From: Pedobacter schmidteae
GTDB lineage: Bacteria > Bacteroidota > Bacteroidia > Sphingobacteriales > Sphingobacteriaceae
Length of the DNA stretch: 64,000 bases
Direction of reading: 5' to 3'
Assembly (NCBI RefSeq): GCF_900564155.1
Contig: NZ_LS999839.1
Location: forward strand, 4,089,097 to 4,153,096
How positions within the stretch are numbered: the stretch's first letter is position 1; each line of letters begins with the position of its first letter. The notes below the pieces were generated by a model that saw only the letters and a program-made list of their open reading frames with translations, did not search any database and was not told the DNA's origin. Positions 27,593 to 36,304 of this stretch are shown in pieces. The position numbers were made by a program, and so were the translations under genes.

Positions 27593-28606
27593 ATGAGAAT
27601 AAGGAAAAATGCGGTGATTACCGCAATTGGAGGTTATGTTCCAAATACGGTTTTAAGTAACCACGACCTCGAAAAAATGGTGGATACCAATAACGAATGG
27701 ATAGTTGCAAGGACGGGAATAAAGGAGAGAAGGATTGTAAACGACCCGGATATTGCTACTTCAGATATGGCCACATATGCACTGAAAAAACTGATGCAGG
27801 ATGGTGATGTTGACCCGGATGAAATTGATTGTGTAATCGTATCAACTTCTACACCAGATTATGTAATGGTGAGTACCGGAAGTATGGTATGTGAAAAAGC
27901 AGGCTTGAAAAATGCCTGGGGTATTGATACCAATGCAGCATGCAGCGGATTTTTGTACGCCTTAACACTGGGGGCCAGTATGATTGAGAGTGGACGATGT
28001 AAAAAGGTAGTTGTTATTGGTGCCGATAAAAATAGTGCCATTGTGAACTATACCGACCGCAATACTTGTATCCTTTTTGGTGATGGGGCCGGAGCAGTTT
28101 TATTGGAGCAGACAGAAGAGCCTGTAGGCTTAATGGACAGTTTTTTTAGAACAGATGGTTCGGGTAAAGAGAACCTTATCGTGACTGCAGGGGGCTCTAA
28201 ATATCCTGCGTCGCAGGCCACACTGGATGAAAAATTACATTATGTACGTCAGGATGGCCGCGTAGTATTTAAAGCAGCTATTCAGGGAATGACAGATACC
28301 TGTAATGAAGTTTTAAGATCGAATGATCTGGTTAGCTCGCAGATTGACTATCTGATTCCACATCAGGCAAATTTAAGGATTATCCAGTCGGTAGGCGACT
28401 ATCTTGGATTGTCTGCTGAACAAGTGAAGATCAATATCGATCGTTATGGGAATACCACCGCGGCTACTATTCCATTGTGCTTATGGGATTTTAAAGATGA
28501 TTTTAAGTATGGCGATAAAATGATATTAACCGCTTTTGGCGCAGGCTTCTCCTGGGGGGCTACCTACCTGAAGTGGGGGCGACTGCGTCAGCCTAAAAAA
28601 GATTAA
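27593..28606 (+). CDS. fabH: 3-oxoacyl-ACP synthase III (FabH-type KAS III)
   Basis: A 337-residue thiolase-fold condensing enzyme. The catalytic triad is visible: Cys in NAACSGFLYA, His in IPHQANLRI and Asn in YGNTTAATIPL. The opening GGYVPNTVLSNHDLEKMVDT and RTGIKERRIV are typical of FabH, which starts fatty-acid synthesis by condensing acyl-CoA with malonyl-ACP. It abuts the thioesterase gene with no intergenic base. It is not in a fab/plsX operon here, so it may be one of several KAS III copies or serve a branched-chain or specialised role. Confidence 0.92.
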   Translation: MRIRKNAVITAIGGYVPNTVLSNHDLEKMVDTNNEWIVARTGIKERRIVNDPDIATSDMATYALKKLMQDGDVDPDEIDCVIVSTSTPDYVMVSTGSMVCEKAGLKNAWGIDTNAACSGFLYALTLGASMIESGRCKKVVVIGADKNSAIVNYTDRNTCILFGDGAGAVLLEQTEEPVGLMDSFFRTDGSGKENLIVTAGGSKYPASQATLDEKLHYVRQDGRVVFKAAIQGMTDTCNEVLRSNDLVSSQIDYLIPHQANLRIIQSVGDYLGLSAEQVKINIDRYGNTTAATIPLCLWDFKDDFKYGDKMILTAFGAGFSWGATYLKWGRLRQPKKD

Positions 28607-28993
28607 ATGACATTAGAAGAAAAAATTGAAGCCTCGGAAACGCGCATTTTTAAAGCTGTATTTCCGAATACGACAAACCACTACGATACTTTATTTGGTG
28701 GTACTGCCATGCATATGATGGATGAAGTAGCATTTATTGCAGCTACCCGTTTTAGCAGACAGATTATGGTTACTGTAAGCAGTGACCGGATTGATTTTAA
28801 TAAACCTATTCCCGCAGGTACGATAGTAGAATTGATTGGAAGAGTAAGCCATGTTGGAAATACCAGCTTGAAGGTTAAAGTAGAGATTTATATCGAACAG
28901 ATGTATTCCGACGAAAGAGAAAAGGCTGTAACCGGCGAGTTTTCTTTTGTAGCTATTGATGAAAACAAAAAACCTACTTCTATTTTGAAATAA
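28607..28993 (+). CDS. Hotdog-fold acyl-CoA thioesterase
   Basis: A 128-residue single hotdog domain of the YciA/BFIT acyl-CoA thioester hydrolase type: FPNTTNHYDTLFGGTAMHMMDE carries the catalytic Asn/Asp region, followed by VTVSSDRIDFNKPI and AGTIVELIGRV. It would release CoA from acyl-CoA in the cytoplasm. Its ATG follows the KAS III stop codon directly, so the two genes are translationally linked, and a terminator follows. Confidence 0.9.
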   Translation: MTLEEKIEASETRIFKAVFPNTTNHYDTLFGGTAMHMMDEVAFIAATRFSRQIMVTVSSDRIDFNKPIPAGTIVELIGRVSHVGNTSLKVKVEIYIEQMYSDEREKAVTGEFSFVAIDENKKPTSILK

Positions 28994-29031
28994 TTTGTTC
29001 GTTTTTTAAACAGAATAACCATTAGGTGTAA

Positions 29032-29069
29032 AGCCGTTTCACAATTAGTTAGGAAACGGCTTTTTTTTT
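29032..29069 (+). terminator. Intrinsic terminator after the KAS III/thioesterase operon
   Basis: AGCCGTTTC / GAAACGGCT, a perfect 9-bp stem with 12-base loop, followed by nine Ts. Confidence 0.92.
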
Positions 29070-29164
29070 ACTATGTAATTTCTGTTTGGTTAATTGTTTC
29101 GTATATTTATTTCGCAAATGCCTGTTACTTAGTTTTTTTTATTCACTTTAAGTATGCATGTCGT

Positions 29165-29950
29165 ATGAGAAAAATTACGTCTAAAAACATTGTTTTTGTG
29201 ACCGGGGCATTTGTAACCAACACCTGTTGGGACGAATGGAGATCCTATTTTGAAAAGGAAGGATACACCACCCATGCTCCGGCATGGCCTTTTAAGAATG
29301 GTACGGCAGCCGAATTGCGCAGCAGACAGCCAGATGATACTGATCTTGCAACATTGACACTTACGGAGTTGATTGACTATTATGCAGATATCGTTTCGTC
29401 CTTTCCCGAAAAACCGATCGTTATCGGGCATTCTTTAGGGGGACTAATTACACAGGTGATTGTGAACAGAGATCTTGCTGCAGCGGGTGTCGCGATACAC
29501 TCTGTGCCTACATTGGGGGTGTTCCCTTATGAATTTTCATTTCTAAAGGCAGCATGGAAGTCCCTGGGTTTGTTTACTACCTTAAAAAAGACTTATCTGA
29601 TGTCTTTTAAAGATTGGCAGTATGCCTTTGTAAATGAAATGTCACTAGATGAACAGAATACTGCTTATAAATTGTTTACCATTCCTGAATCTAAAACTGT
29701 AGTTCGTGGGGGACTAACCAGTGCAGCAAAGATAGATTATAAAAAAGAACATGCTCCGTTGCTCTTTACTTCAGGGAATATTGACAACATTATACCGGCA
29801 CATTTAAATTACCGTAACTATAAGAAATATGTCAAAAATAATTCCATACTGGACTACAAGGAATTTCCAGGGCGAAATCATTTCGTTTTGGGTCAGCAGG
29901 GCTGGAAGGCAGATGCAGCTTATATTCTGAAATGGATAAATACAAACTGA
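29165..29950 (+). CDS. Alpha/beta hydrolase
   Basis: A 261-residue alpha/beta-hydrolase without signal peptide. Nucleophile elbow GHSLGGL about residue 90, a late acidic residue in SGNIDNIIPAHL and catalytic His in FPGRNHFVLGQQGW near the C-terminus complete the triad. An HG-like oxyanion segment is seen near the start (VTGAFVTNTCWDEW). It is a single gene after a terminator. Substrate unknown; esterase or lipase-type activity is the default reading. Confidence 0.86.
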   Translation: MRKITSKNIVFVTGAFVTNTCWDEWRSYFEKEGYTTHAPAWPFKNGTAAELRSRQPDDTDLATLTLTELIDYYADIVSSFPEKPIVIGHSLGGLITQVIVNRDLAAAGVAIHSVPTLGVFPYEFSFLKAAWKSLGLFTTLKKTYLMSFKDWQYAFVNEMSLDEQNTAYKLFTIPESKTVVRGGLTSAAKIDYKKEHAPLLFTSGNIDNIIPAHLNYRNYKKYVKNNSILDYKEFPGRNHFVLGQQGWKADAAYILKWINTN

Positions 29951-30006
29951 CAAGACTTTTTTACTTTAATATTTGGAATTTATAAGGAATCATCGTTGGT
30001 GATGCT

Positions 30007-30014
30007 TACATTTG
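30007..30014 (+). promoter_or_regulatory. Bacteroidota -7 box TACATTTG directly before the start codon
   Basis: A perfect TAnnTTTG ending 7 bases before the ATG at 30022. If used, the transcript would be nearly leaderless. Confidence 0.35.
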
Positions 30015-30021
30015 CAGCAAA

Positions 30022-30393
30022 ATGCTGTTAAAACCACTTTCCATATTGCTTTTATTCAGTTTGCTTACCGCAAACTGTAGCAATTTGTTTGTTTATCTGG
30101 GATTTGAAGCCAATCAAAACTACATTGCCAAAGAACTTTGTATCAATCGGGATAAGCCTGAAATGCATTGTAATGGTAAATGTTATTTGATGAAAAAATT
30201 AAAACAAGCACAGGAAAAAGAGCAAAAACAGGAACGCCAGTCGCAAAAAGTGCAAATTCAGGACGCTTTGGTTACCCAGAAAATGGTATATGTTTTTCCA
30301 GTTAAACAGCTTAAATCATTAAGGGCTGCAGAAGTTCCTTTTGCATTGCCAAGACATTCATCTGCAATATTTCATCCGCCACAGGAAAATTAA
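30022..30393 (+). CDS. Small secreted Cys-rich protein heading a probable copper locus
   Basis: A 123-residue protein with an N-terminal hydrophobic segment (about 3-25). Following it is a compact region with Cys at about 38 and the motif HCNGKCYLMKKLKQ near 50, i.e. CNGKC with a close His and Met. The next stretch is a Lys/Gln/Glu-rich helix, likely coiled. The CxxxC/His/Met set suggests a Cu(I) or other soft-metal site, or a thiol redox site. It precedes a TonB receptor, a sialidase-fold lipoprotein with a Met/His segment, and a Sco protein. The family is not one with a known function to me; the copper role is inferred from neighbours. Confidence 0.65.
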   Translation: MLLKPLSILLLFSLLTANCSNLFVYLGFEANQNYIAKELCINRDKPEMHCNGKCYLMKKLKQAQEKEQKQERQSQKVQIQDALVTQKMVYVFPVKQLKSLRAAEVPFALPRHSSAIFHPPQEN

Positions 30394-30795
30394 CCGTTCT
30401 CTTCTGAGACTGCCATAAATGAGATTTTTTTGTCAAAAATCTCAATGAAGCCGATGTCTCTTCGGAGAAGGTAAATTTTCTACCAAACGCAAATAGCAGA
30501 TGTATTATTAAAGAGTTTTTGTAACAGCCCCTATTTAGTTAAGTTACTTTGCTTATAAAAGTGCTTTACTTTGTTGAAATGTCTTGTTTATAAGAGCACT
30601 TTTCGGGATGCCGCGGTTTATAGAGGTAATTTGTTACCGGGCAGCGTTGCTTCGCTCACATAACACCTGATTTGGATTTTATATATTATGCTTCTCTGCG
30701 TATTGGTAAATTAACAGTTTAATTTTCCTATAATTTTTATTCGTTCCTATCGATGTCTTTTCATGATGTATTGGAACGGATATATCAATTTGATA
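30394..30795 (+). promoter_or_regulatory. About 400-base leader with hairpins and operator-like repeats
   Basis: No gene is seen. It contains TCTC-TTC-TGAGA (30398-30409), a 10-bp stem TGAGATTTTT/AAAAATCTCA (30420-30444, possible terminator of the preceding gene), a TCTC(TTCG)GAGA tetraloop stem near 30457-30468, two TTACTTTG boxes (30544-30551 and 30566-30573), and a 15-base near-repeat at 30553-30567 and 30588-30602 (12 of 15 identical). Likely the promoter/regulatory region of the TonB receptor. Confidence 0.4.
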
Positions 30796-33102
30796 ATGAT
30801 TTTATTTAGATATCTAATTTTATGTATAGGGTTATCTATGCTCTTTTTGCAAACGAATGCCCAACAATCGACTATTAAAGGCCATATTTACGATTCTCAA
30901 ACCCGTCAGCCACTTGCTGGGGTAGTGATATTTGATACAGATAACCGTCAGCTCACACAATCTGATGCCAGAGGTTTTTTTGAAATAAACGCAGTACAGC
31001 CCGAGAACAAAATAAGGGCAGTATTGGCTGGGTATAGGCCCCAAAACATCAAAACAAATACGCAAGAAAACGAACTCAATGTACAGCTGGAAGCTGACGG
31101 AGTAAGTTTGAATGAAGTCCGTGTTGCGGGGTATAGTGGTCATAAAACCAATAAAGAAACCGCAGGAGCTGTTGCGTTGATTATGGCTAAAGACATTAGC
31201 CGTGGAAATGCCGTGTCCTTGCAACCGGCCTTGAATTCAATTCCCGGGGTTCGCATGGATCAGAGTACGCTTTCGGAGGCCCGCATTTCCATCCGTGGAA
31301 ATGGTGTCCGGGCCGCCTATGGTATCCGTAGTGTTAAAGTATATGTCAATGAAATTCCGGTAACCGAAGCTGATGGTACTACAAGAATTGAAGCCCTTGA
31401 TGTGAACAGTATCGGTCGCGCTGAAGTGATCAAAGGACCTGCTTCAAGTATTTATGGTGCAGGGACTGCTGGTGTGATCAACTTTCAGCTGCAACGGGCA
31501 CCTTATCAGGAGCAAAGTATTGAAGCCTCTGGTTTAGTGGGATCTTATGGCCTGCGCCGTTTGGCTGCCACCTATCGTAGTGGTGGCGATAAGCTAAATA
31601 GTTATGTTTCTTACGGTTTGCAGGAGTATGATGGATACCGCAAGCATAGTAACGATATGCGTAGGTTTCTCACCGGGAACTTTCAGCTTTTTCCGAGCGA
31701 TAAGAGGATCATTACTTTAATGTTGAACAGGACTACCCAGCATTCGCAGATTCCGGGCTCACTAACCGCAGACCAAGTGTCTGCTGATCCGCTGCAGGCT
31801 AATGCTACTAATCTGGATAAGCAAGCAGGCCGGTATCAGACCTGGACACGTGTTGGACTAGGGCAACAATATCGTTTCAACGATCAGTTCTCGAATTCAA
31901 CCAGTGTGTTTACCTATTTCTATGATCTCAATCATCCTTTGCCTTATGCTTATATCCGAAACTTTTACCAAAGTTATGGAGGGCGAACCCGCTTTGCTTA
32001 CGATCCCGGTTTCACTGTATTGCCTACTAAATTTACATTGGGGGCAGAATTTAATGAAGGCAGAACAAAAGGCACTCAATATGTAAATAATCAGGGTAAA
32101 GAAGGAGTAGTCAATGCAAATATCGATTATCAGAATACACAATATTCTCTATTCTATCAGTCGGAAACTACATTGACGCCACAAACTACTTTAACATTAG
32201 GACTAAGCTACAATAGCCTGCGTTATGACGTGCGCGATTATTTGAAACAGAACCAAAGTGGGATTAAAAAATTTAATCCGCAAGCCACACCACGCATAGC
32301 ATTGAGCCATACTTTTGGCGAAGCATTAAGTTTACACGCTAGCGTTAGCTCCGGCTTTTCTCCGCCATCAAGTTCCGAGATCAAAAATGTAGATGGTTCT
32401 ATTAATCCGATTTTACAAGCCGAAAAGGCGATGAATTATGAGCTCAACGCAAAAGGTAATTTGTTCAAATCCAGAATGGCTTATGACCTTTCTGTATTTA
32501 AAATGGATATGAAAGGCGAGCTCATTGCTCAATCCATTCAACAGGGGATTACGGTGTACAATAATGCCGGAAAAACAAGTCACAATGGAGTGGAATTGGC
32601 TTTGTCTTATCAGCTGTTAAAGGCTGATGATGCAGCTGAAGTGATCAGTCTGCGCCCTTTTGCAGCAGTTACCTATTCCGATTTCAAGTTTAAAGACTAT
32701 AAAATATTGAATGCGCAGGGGCAGATAACAGCTACTTATGACGGGAACAAACTAACAGGCATAGCACCATGGGTACTAAATGCCGGGATTGATCTGGAAA
32801 CCAAAACAGGAATTTATTTTTATGGAAACTATTTCTATAGCGATCGTTTGCCGTTAAATGATGGCAATTCGGCATACAATTCGGCTTATCAGGTGCTGAA
32901 TGCTAAGGTTGGATATAAGAAACAATTGATCAGACACATGGAAGTAAATGTTTATGCCGGGTTGGATAACATTCTCAATAGACACTACAGCTCTATCGTC
33001 TCCTTAAATGCGGTAGGTTATGGTGGTGCGCAGCCAGCTTATTTTAACCCTTCGCCTGAAAGAAATGGTTATGGTGGACTAAATTTAAAATACTTATTTT
33101 AA
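30796..33102 (+). CDS. TonB-dependent receptor (probable copper receptor)
   Basis: A receptor of about 768 residues. I prefer ATG 30796 because the signal peptide (MILFRYLILCIGLSMLF..., ending NAQ) starts there; an upstream ATG at 30763 is possible. After the signal: a carboxypeptidase-regulatory-like domain about 25-100 (GHIYDSQTRQPLAGVV), TonB-box-like LNEVRVAGY, a plug with RISIRGNGVRAAYGIR and IGRAEVIKGPASSIYG, and a barrel ending NLKYLF. No STN domain. It stands three bases before the sialidase-fold lipoprotein and upstream of a Sco gene. Copper as ligand is inferred from these neighbours, not from the receptor itself. Confidence 0.88.
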   Translation: MILFRYLILCIGLSMLFLQTNAQQSTIKGHIYDSQTRQPLAGVVIFDTDNRQLTQSDARGFFEINAVQPENKIRAVLAGYRPQNIKTNTQENELNVQLEADGVSLNEVRVAGYSGHKTNKETAGAVALIMAKDISRGNAVSLQPALNSIPGVRMDQSTLSEARISIRGNGVRAAYGIRSVKVYVNEIPVTEADGTTRIEALDVNSIGRAEVIKGPASSIYGAGTAGVINFQLQRAPYQEQSIEASGLVGSYGLRRLAATYRSGGDKLNSYVSYGLQEYDGYRKHSNDMRRFLTGNFQLFPSDKRIITLMLNRTTQHSQIPGSLTADQVSADPLQANATNLDKQAGRYQTWTRVGLGQQYRFNDQFSNSTSVFTYFYDLNHPLPYAYIRNFYQSYGGRTRFAYDPGFTVLPTKFTLGAEFNEGRTKGTQYVNNQGKEGVVNANIDYQNTQYSLFYQSETTLTPQTTLTLGLSYNSLRYDVRDYLKQNQSGIKKFNPQATPRIALSHTFGEALSLHASVSSGFSPPSSSEIKNVDGSINPILQAEKAMNYELNAKGNLFKSRMAYDLSVFKMDMKGELIAQSIQQGITVYNNAGKTSHNGVELALSYQLLKADDAAEVISLRPFAAVTYSDFKFKDYKILNAQGQITATYDGNKLTGIAPWVLNAGIDLETKTGIYFYGNYFYSDRLPLNDGNSAYNSAYQVLNAKVGYKKQLIRHMEVNVYAGLDNILNRHYSSIVSLNAVGYGGAQPAYFNPSPERNGYGGLNLKYLF

Positions 33103-33105
33103 CAA

Positions 33106-34413
33106 ATGCTGATGAAGAATTATAGAATGAACAGCTTCCTTATGCTATTAGGCATTTTGATAGGGTTTGGTGCCTGTAGCAGAAAGCCTGAAGTACCGGT
33201 TGCACAAGCTTTAAAAATTGATGGGCTTGAGGCGGCCGCACCCTATCTTACAAAGGATGCTAAAGGAAATGCGGTGCTTTGCTGGACCGAAAAAGACGCT
33301 ATCGACTCCTTGTACCGCTTAAAATATGCGATTTACGATGCACACGCCAAGCAATTTAGCAAGGCTATTACTGTTCCCACTTCGGCGGGATGCAGTAATG
33401 CAGCCGAAAGCATGGCCAAGGTCGCGTTTAAAGCCGATGGAACTGTGCTCGCCATTTTTGCCAAACGTTTTCCAAAAGAGAAGAACCCGTATGCTGGCGC
33501 TATTTATTATAGCATTTCCACAGATAACGGACAAAAATGGTCTGATGCTCTGTTTTTACATAGTGATACAGCGCATACTTATGGTCGTAGTTTTTTTGAC
33601 CTGGCACGTCTGAAGGACGGAGAACTTGGTGCCATCTGGCTAGACGGTCGTTATGGAAAAACTATTAAGGGGTCGGCTTTGTTTTTTGCCCGTACGGAAA
33701 AAGGGAAAGGATTTGCAACAGATAATTGCATTGATAAAGGTACCTGCGAATGCTGTCGTACGGCTATTTTGGTTGATGAAGCAGGGAATATCCACCTCGC
33801 TTATAGAAATATCAATGTTCCGTCCGAACTTTCAGTTCAGCAGTTTCGGGATATGGCCTACAAGTTGTCTGCAGACAATGGTAAAACCTTTAGCGCGGCT
33901 CATACGATAAGCAACGACAACTGGGAAATAAATGGTTGTCCGCATTCCGGACCTTCAATTGCTGCAAATAAAAATGGTTTGCAGGTGGTATGGTTTACCG
34001 CGGGTGGAGGGACTGGATTATACCATACCTCATCTCTGGGGTTGGGAAGTAATTTTCGTCAGCGTAATCTGCTTACAACTTCAGGTAGGCATCCTCAGGT
34101 ATATGCTTTAAATGGAGATCGGCTGGCGATGGTTTGTGAAGAAGTGGTGGAAGCGGAACCGGAAAAATCAATGGATATGAACCACTCGCATGGGGGAATG
34201 AAAATGACACATGCAGCGGCAGGTGCTGCCAAAATTATGCTAAGGGTAATAGCTAATGGGACTCCGGAGGCACCTATAGCTGTGACAAGTGGTGCAGAGG
34301 CAGATAACCATGCGGTTATTACCAGTATTGATGATGGATTACTTGTTGCCTGGGTAAGAGAAGCAAAATCGGGTTCAAAAATATATTTTACTCCTGTAGT
34401 ATTAACAAAATAA
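33106..34413 (+). CDS. Sialidase-fold (BNR propeller) lipoprotein with Cys and Met/His metal motifs
   Basis: A 435-residue lipoprotein (lipobox G-A-C near residue 24). The body looks like a sialidase-type beta-propeller: Asp-box motifs STDNGQKWS and SADNGKTFS are visible, and strands repeat. But it has features unlike a glycosidase: a CECC cluster (about residue 214) and a Met/His segment NHSHGGMKMTHAA (about 363-375), both good soft-metal ligands. I see no full sialidase catalytic set. Together with a TonB receptor just before and Sco two genes after, this suggests copper binding at the cell surface or periplasm. Usually annotated as exo-alpha-sialidase by fold; I doubt that activity. Confidence 0.75.
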   Translation: MLMKNYRMNSFLMLLGILIGFGACSRKPEVPVAQALKIDGLEAAAPYLTKDAKGNAVLCWTEKDAIDSLYRLKYAIYDAHAKQFSKAITVPTSAGCSNAAESMAKVAFKADGTVLAIFAKRFPKEKNPYAGAIYYSISTDNGQKWSDALFLHSDTAHTYGRSFFDLARLKDGELGAIWLDGRYGKTIKGSALFFARTEKGKGFATDNCIDKGTCECCRTAILVDEAGNIHLAYRNINVPSELSVQQFRDMAYKLSADNGKTFSAAHTISNDNWEINGCPHSGPSIAANKNGLQVVWFTAGGGTGLYHTSSLGLGSNFRQRNLLTTSGRHPQVYALNGDRLAMVCEEVVEAEPEKSMDMNHSHGGMKMTHAAAGAAKIMLRVIANGTPEAPIAVTSGAEADNHAVITSIDDGLLVAWVREAKSGSKIYFTPVVLTK

Positions 34414-34425
34414 CAAACAAAAAAT

Positions 34426-34860
34426 ATGAAACAGCTAATTGGAATTTTACTGGTTGCTATAGTAGCAACCGCTTGTAAGCAAAATGTAGATTATAAAGCC
34501 GTACGTGATGAAGTGATGAAATTTCATGATGTAGTGATGGCAGATCATGGTGTAATTGTAAATAACCAAATGAAATTGGACACACTGGTTAAAGATTTAA
34601 AAGGTTTGAAGACTCAATTTCCAGAGATAGACACACTGAAAGAGAAAGAAACCATAAAGGCATTGATTAATGAACTGACAAAAGCTGAAAATAGCATGAA
34701 CGATTGGATGCATCAATTTGAACCTGATGTGACGGGTAAGTCGAACGAGGCAGCGGTAAAGTACTTTAATGATGAAAAAGCGAAAATCGCTGCGGTGGAT
34801 AGCCTTTATAAGCGAGAAATTAAACTTTCCAATGCATATTTGACCAAATTCAAAAAATAA
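34426..34860 (+). CDS. Small helical lipoprotein in the copper locus
   Basis: A 144-residue lipoprotein (lipobox A-T-A-C near 17). The mature part is predicted all-helical and carries His and Met residues spaced on helices: KFHDVVMADHG near 31-41, NQMKLD, and a later MNDWMHQFEPD near 97. This looks like a small four-helix metal-binding protein. It lies between the sialidase-fold lipoprotein and a Sco gene and its stop overlaps the Sco start (TAATG). I do not recognise a named family; copper binding is inferred. Confidence 0.65.
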   Translation: MKQLIGILLVAIVATACKQNVDYKAVRDEVMKFHDVVMADHGVIVNNQMKLDTLVKDLKGLKTQFPEIDTLKEKETIKALINELTKAENSMNDWMHQFEPDVTGKSNEAAVKYFNDEKAKIAAVDSLYKREIKLSNAYLTKFKK

Positions 34861-35501
34861 TGAAACAGGTAAATATATTTTTGATCTTAGCAATAAGTTT
34901 GCTTTTTGCTTGTAAAGATAAACCTAAACGTTTGCCTTTTTTGCAGTTGGAAACCAGCGAGAAAGTAATAGATGGCAAAACGGTGATCGATTCCACAATC
35001 AGGACCATTCCGCCTTTTAAGCTGTTGAATCAGGATAGCGCAATAGTAACAGAAAAGAATTTTGATGGGACTATTTATGTCGCCGATTTTTTCTTTACAT
35101 CCTGCCCAACTATTTGCCCGGTTATGCATCGGAATTTGCTTAAAGTTTACCAGAAATATAAAGGAAATAAGGAAGTAAAACTGGCCTCACATACCATCGA
35201 TGTAAAATATGATCTTCCTTCGAGAATGAAAAACTATGCGAACAAGTTGGGGGTTGAGGGAACACAATGGGAATACCTTTGGGGCACAAGAGATGAAATT
35301 TATGCACTCGCCGAACGGAATTATCTGGTTGCTGCACAGGAAGATAAGAATGCGCCAGGTGGATTTGTGCATCAGGGATATCTGGTGTTGGTGGATAAAG
35401 AAAAGCGCATTCGGGGTGCCTATGACGGTACCCAGGATAAAGAAGTGGCGCAGTTGATGCAGGATATGGACACGCTTTTGGCTGAATACCGGCTTAAGTA
35501 A
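34860..35501 (+). CDS. SCO1/SenC-family copper chaperone lipoprotein (second copy)
   Basis: A 213-residue Sco protein with a lipobox (L-F-A-C near 18), CPTICP (CxxxC, near 80) and the distal His in LASHTIDV. It is a clear paralogue of the product at 12067-12726, with the same YVADFFFTSCPTICP and KRIRGAYDGT blocks. Here it closes the receptor/propeller/helical-lipoprotein operon and its start overlaps the previous stop. It should load copper into an oxidase CuA/CuB site or hold it in transit. A strong stem-loop follows. Confidence 0.93.
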   Translation: MKQVNIFLILAISLLFACKDKPKRLPFLQLETSEKVIDGKTVIDSTIRTIPPFKLLNQDSAIVTEKNFDGTIYVADFFFTSCPTICPVMHRNLLKVYQKYKGNKEVKLASHTIDVKYDLPSRMKNYANKLGVEGTQWEYLWGTRDEIYALAERNYLVAAQEDKNAPGGFVHQGYLVLVDKEKRIRGAYDGTQDKEVAQLMQDMDTLLAEYRLK

Positions 35502-35510
35502 GTTAGATAT

Positions 35511-35547
35511 AAAGCTCCCATAGTCGATACCGATTTATGGGAGCTTT
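35511..35547 (+). terminator. Stem-loop after the copper locus
   Basis: Perfect 12-bp stem AAAGCTCCCATA/TATGGGAGCTTT with a 13-base loop. The T-tract after it is weak. Confidence 0.6.
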
Positions 35548-35640
35548 AGTAAATTTAGAGAAAACAAAAAGTTGGTATACTTTTAAAATTTATTTATTAT
35601 TGGCTAAATTCTGTGTAGATTTCTAGCGGAAACAAGGCGG

Positions 35641-36219
35641 ATGATAAATTATACCAAATATACCGATGAACAATTGATTTCGCTTTTGAAAGAAGGTGAT
35701 CATATTGCGTATACCCATTTATACGATCGGTATTTTCAGTTGCTATTTGTTTACGCCTTAAAAAAATTAAGAGATACAGACGAGGCAAAGGATCTGATAC
35801 AAGAATTTTTTACGGTTCTTTGGGCAAAAAGAACCTCGCTTAATGTAAATGGAAATCTCCCTGCTTATTGTTTTACCGCTATCAATAACCGGATTATCGA
35901 TGTTTTTCTGCACAGGAAAGTAGCTGATAAGTACATCGGCTCTATTATTATACCTACTGCAGAGGAAGAAGCAAAAACCGATTATCTGGTAAGAGAAAAA
36001 CAACTCATGGCCTATATCGAAAAAGAAATTCAGGCCCTGCCAGGCAAAATGCGTATGATTTTTGAGCTGAGCAGAAAGTCCAATTACACCTGTAAACAAA
36101 TTTCCGATGAGTTACAGATCTCTGAAAAAACAGTTCATCGTCAAATGTCAAATGCGTTGCTCCGTTTGAGGACTAAATTAGGTTCTTTTATTTTTCTTGT
36201 TTTCCTGATCAGATTTTAA
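35641..36219 (+). CDS. ECF RNA polymerase sigma factor (FecI-like)
   Basis: A 192-residue ECF sigma. Region 2 about 25-95 (HLYDRYFQLLFVYALKKL, then DLIQEFFTVLWAKRTSL) and region 4 about 130-180 (LPGKMRMIFELSRKSNYTC..., helix-turn-helix TCKQISDELQISEKTVHRQMS). It begins the plus-strand locus sigma, fecR, susC, susD, DUF5018-like, GH10-like. It should activate the susC promoter when FecR signals substrate. The C-terminal hydrophobic FIFLVFLIRF tail is common in such sigma factors from this group. Confidence 0.94.
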   Translation: MINYTKYTDEQLISLLKEGDHIAYTHLYDRYFQLLFVYALKKLRDTDEAKDLIQEFFTVLWAKRTSLNVNGNLPAYCFTAINNRIIDVFLHRKVADKYIGSIIIPTAEEEAKTDYLVREKQLMAYIEKEIQALPGKMRMIFELSRKSNYTCKQISDELQISEKTVHRQMSNALLRLRTKLGSFIFLVFLIRF

Positions 36220-36304
36220 TATAAATTATTTTCATTTTTTTCTGCATGTAATAGGGGACTTCCTCGTCATACCTTTAATTACAGGAATTATCCGTTTTAG
36301 GTAT

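Noticed and set aside
30022..30393. Toxin or immunity protein because of its small size and Lys-rich helix
   Set aside because: Signal segment, CNGKC motif and the copper-type neighbours fit metal handling better.
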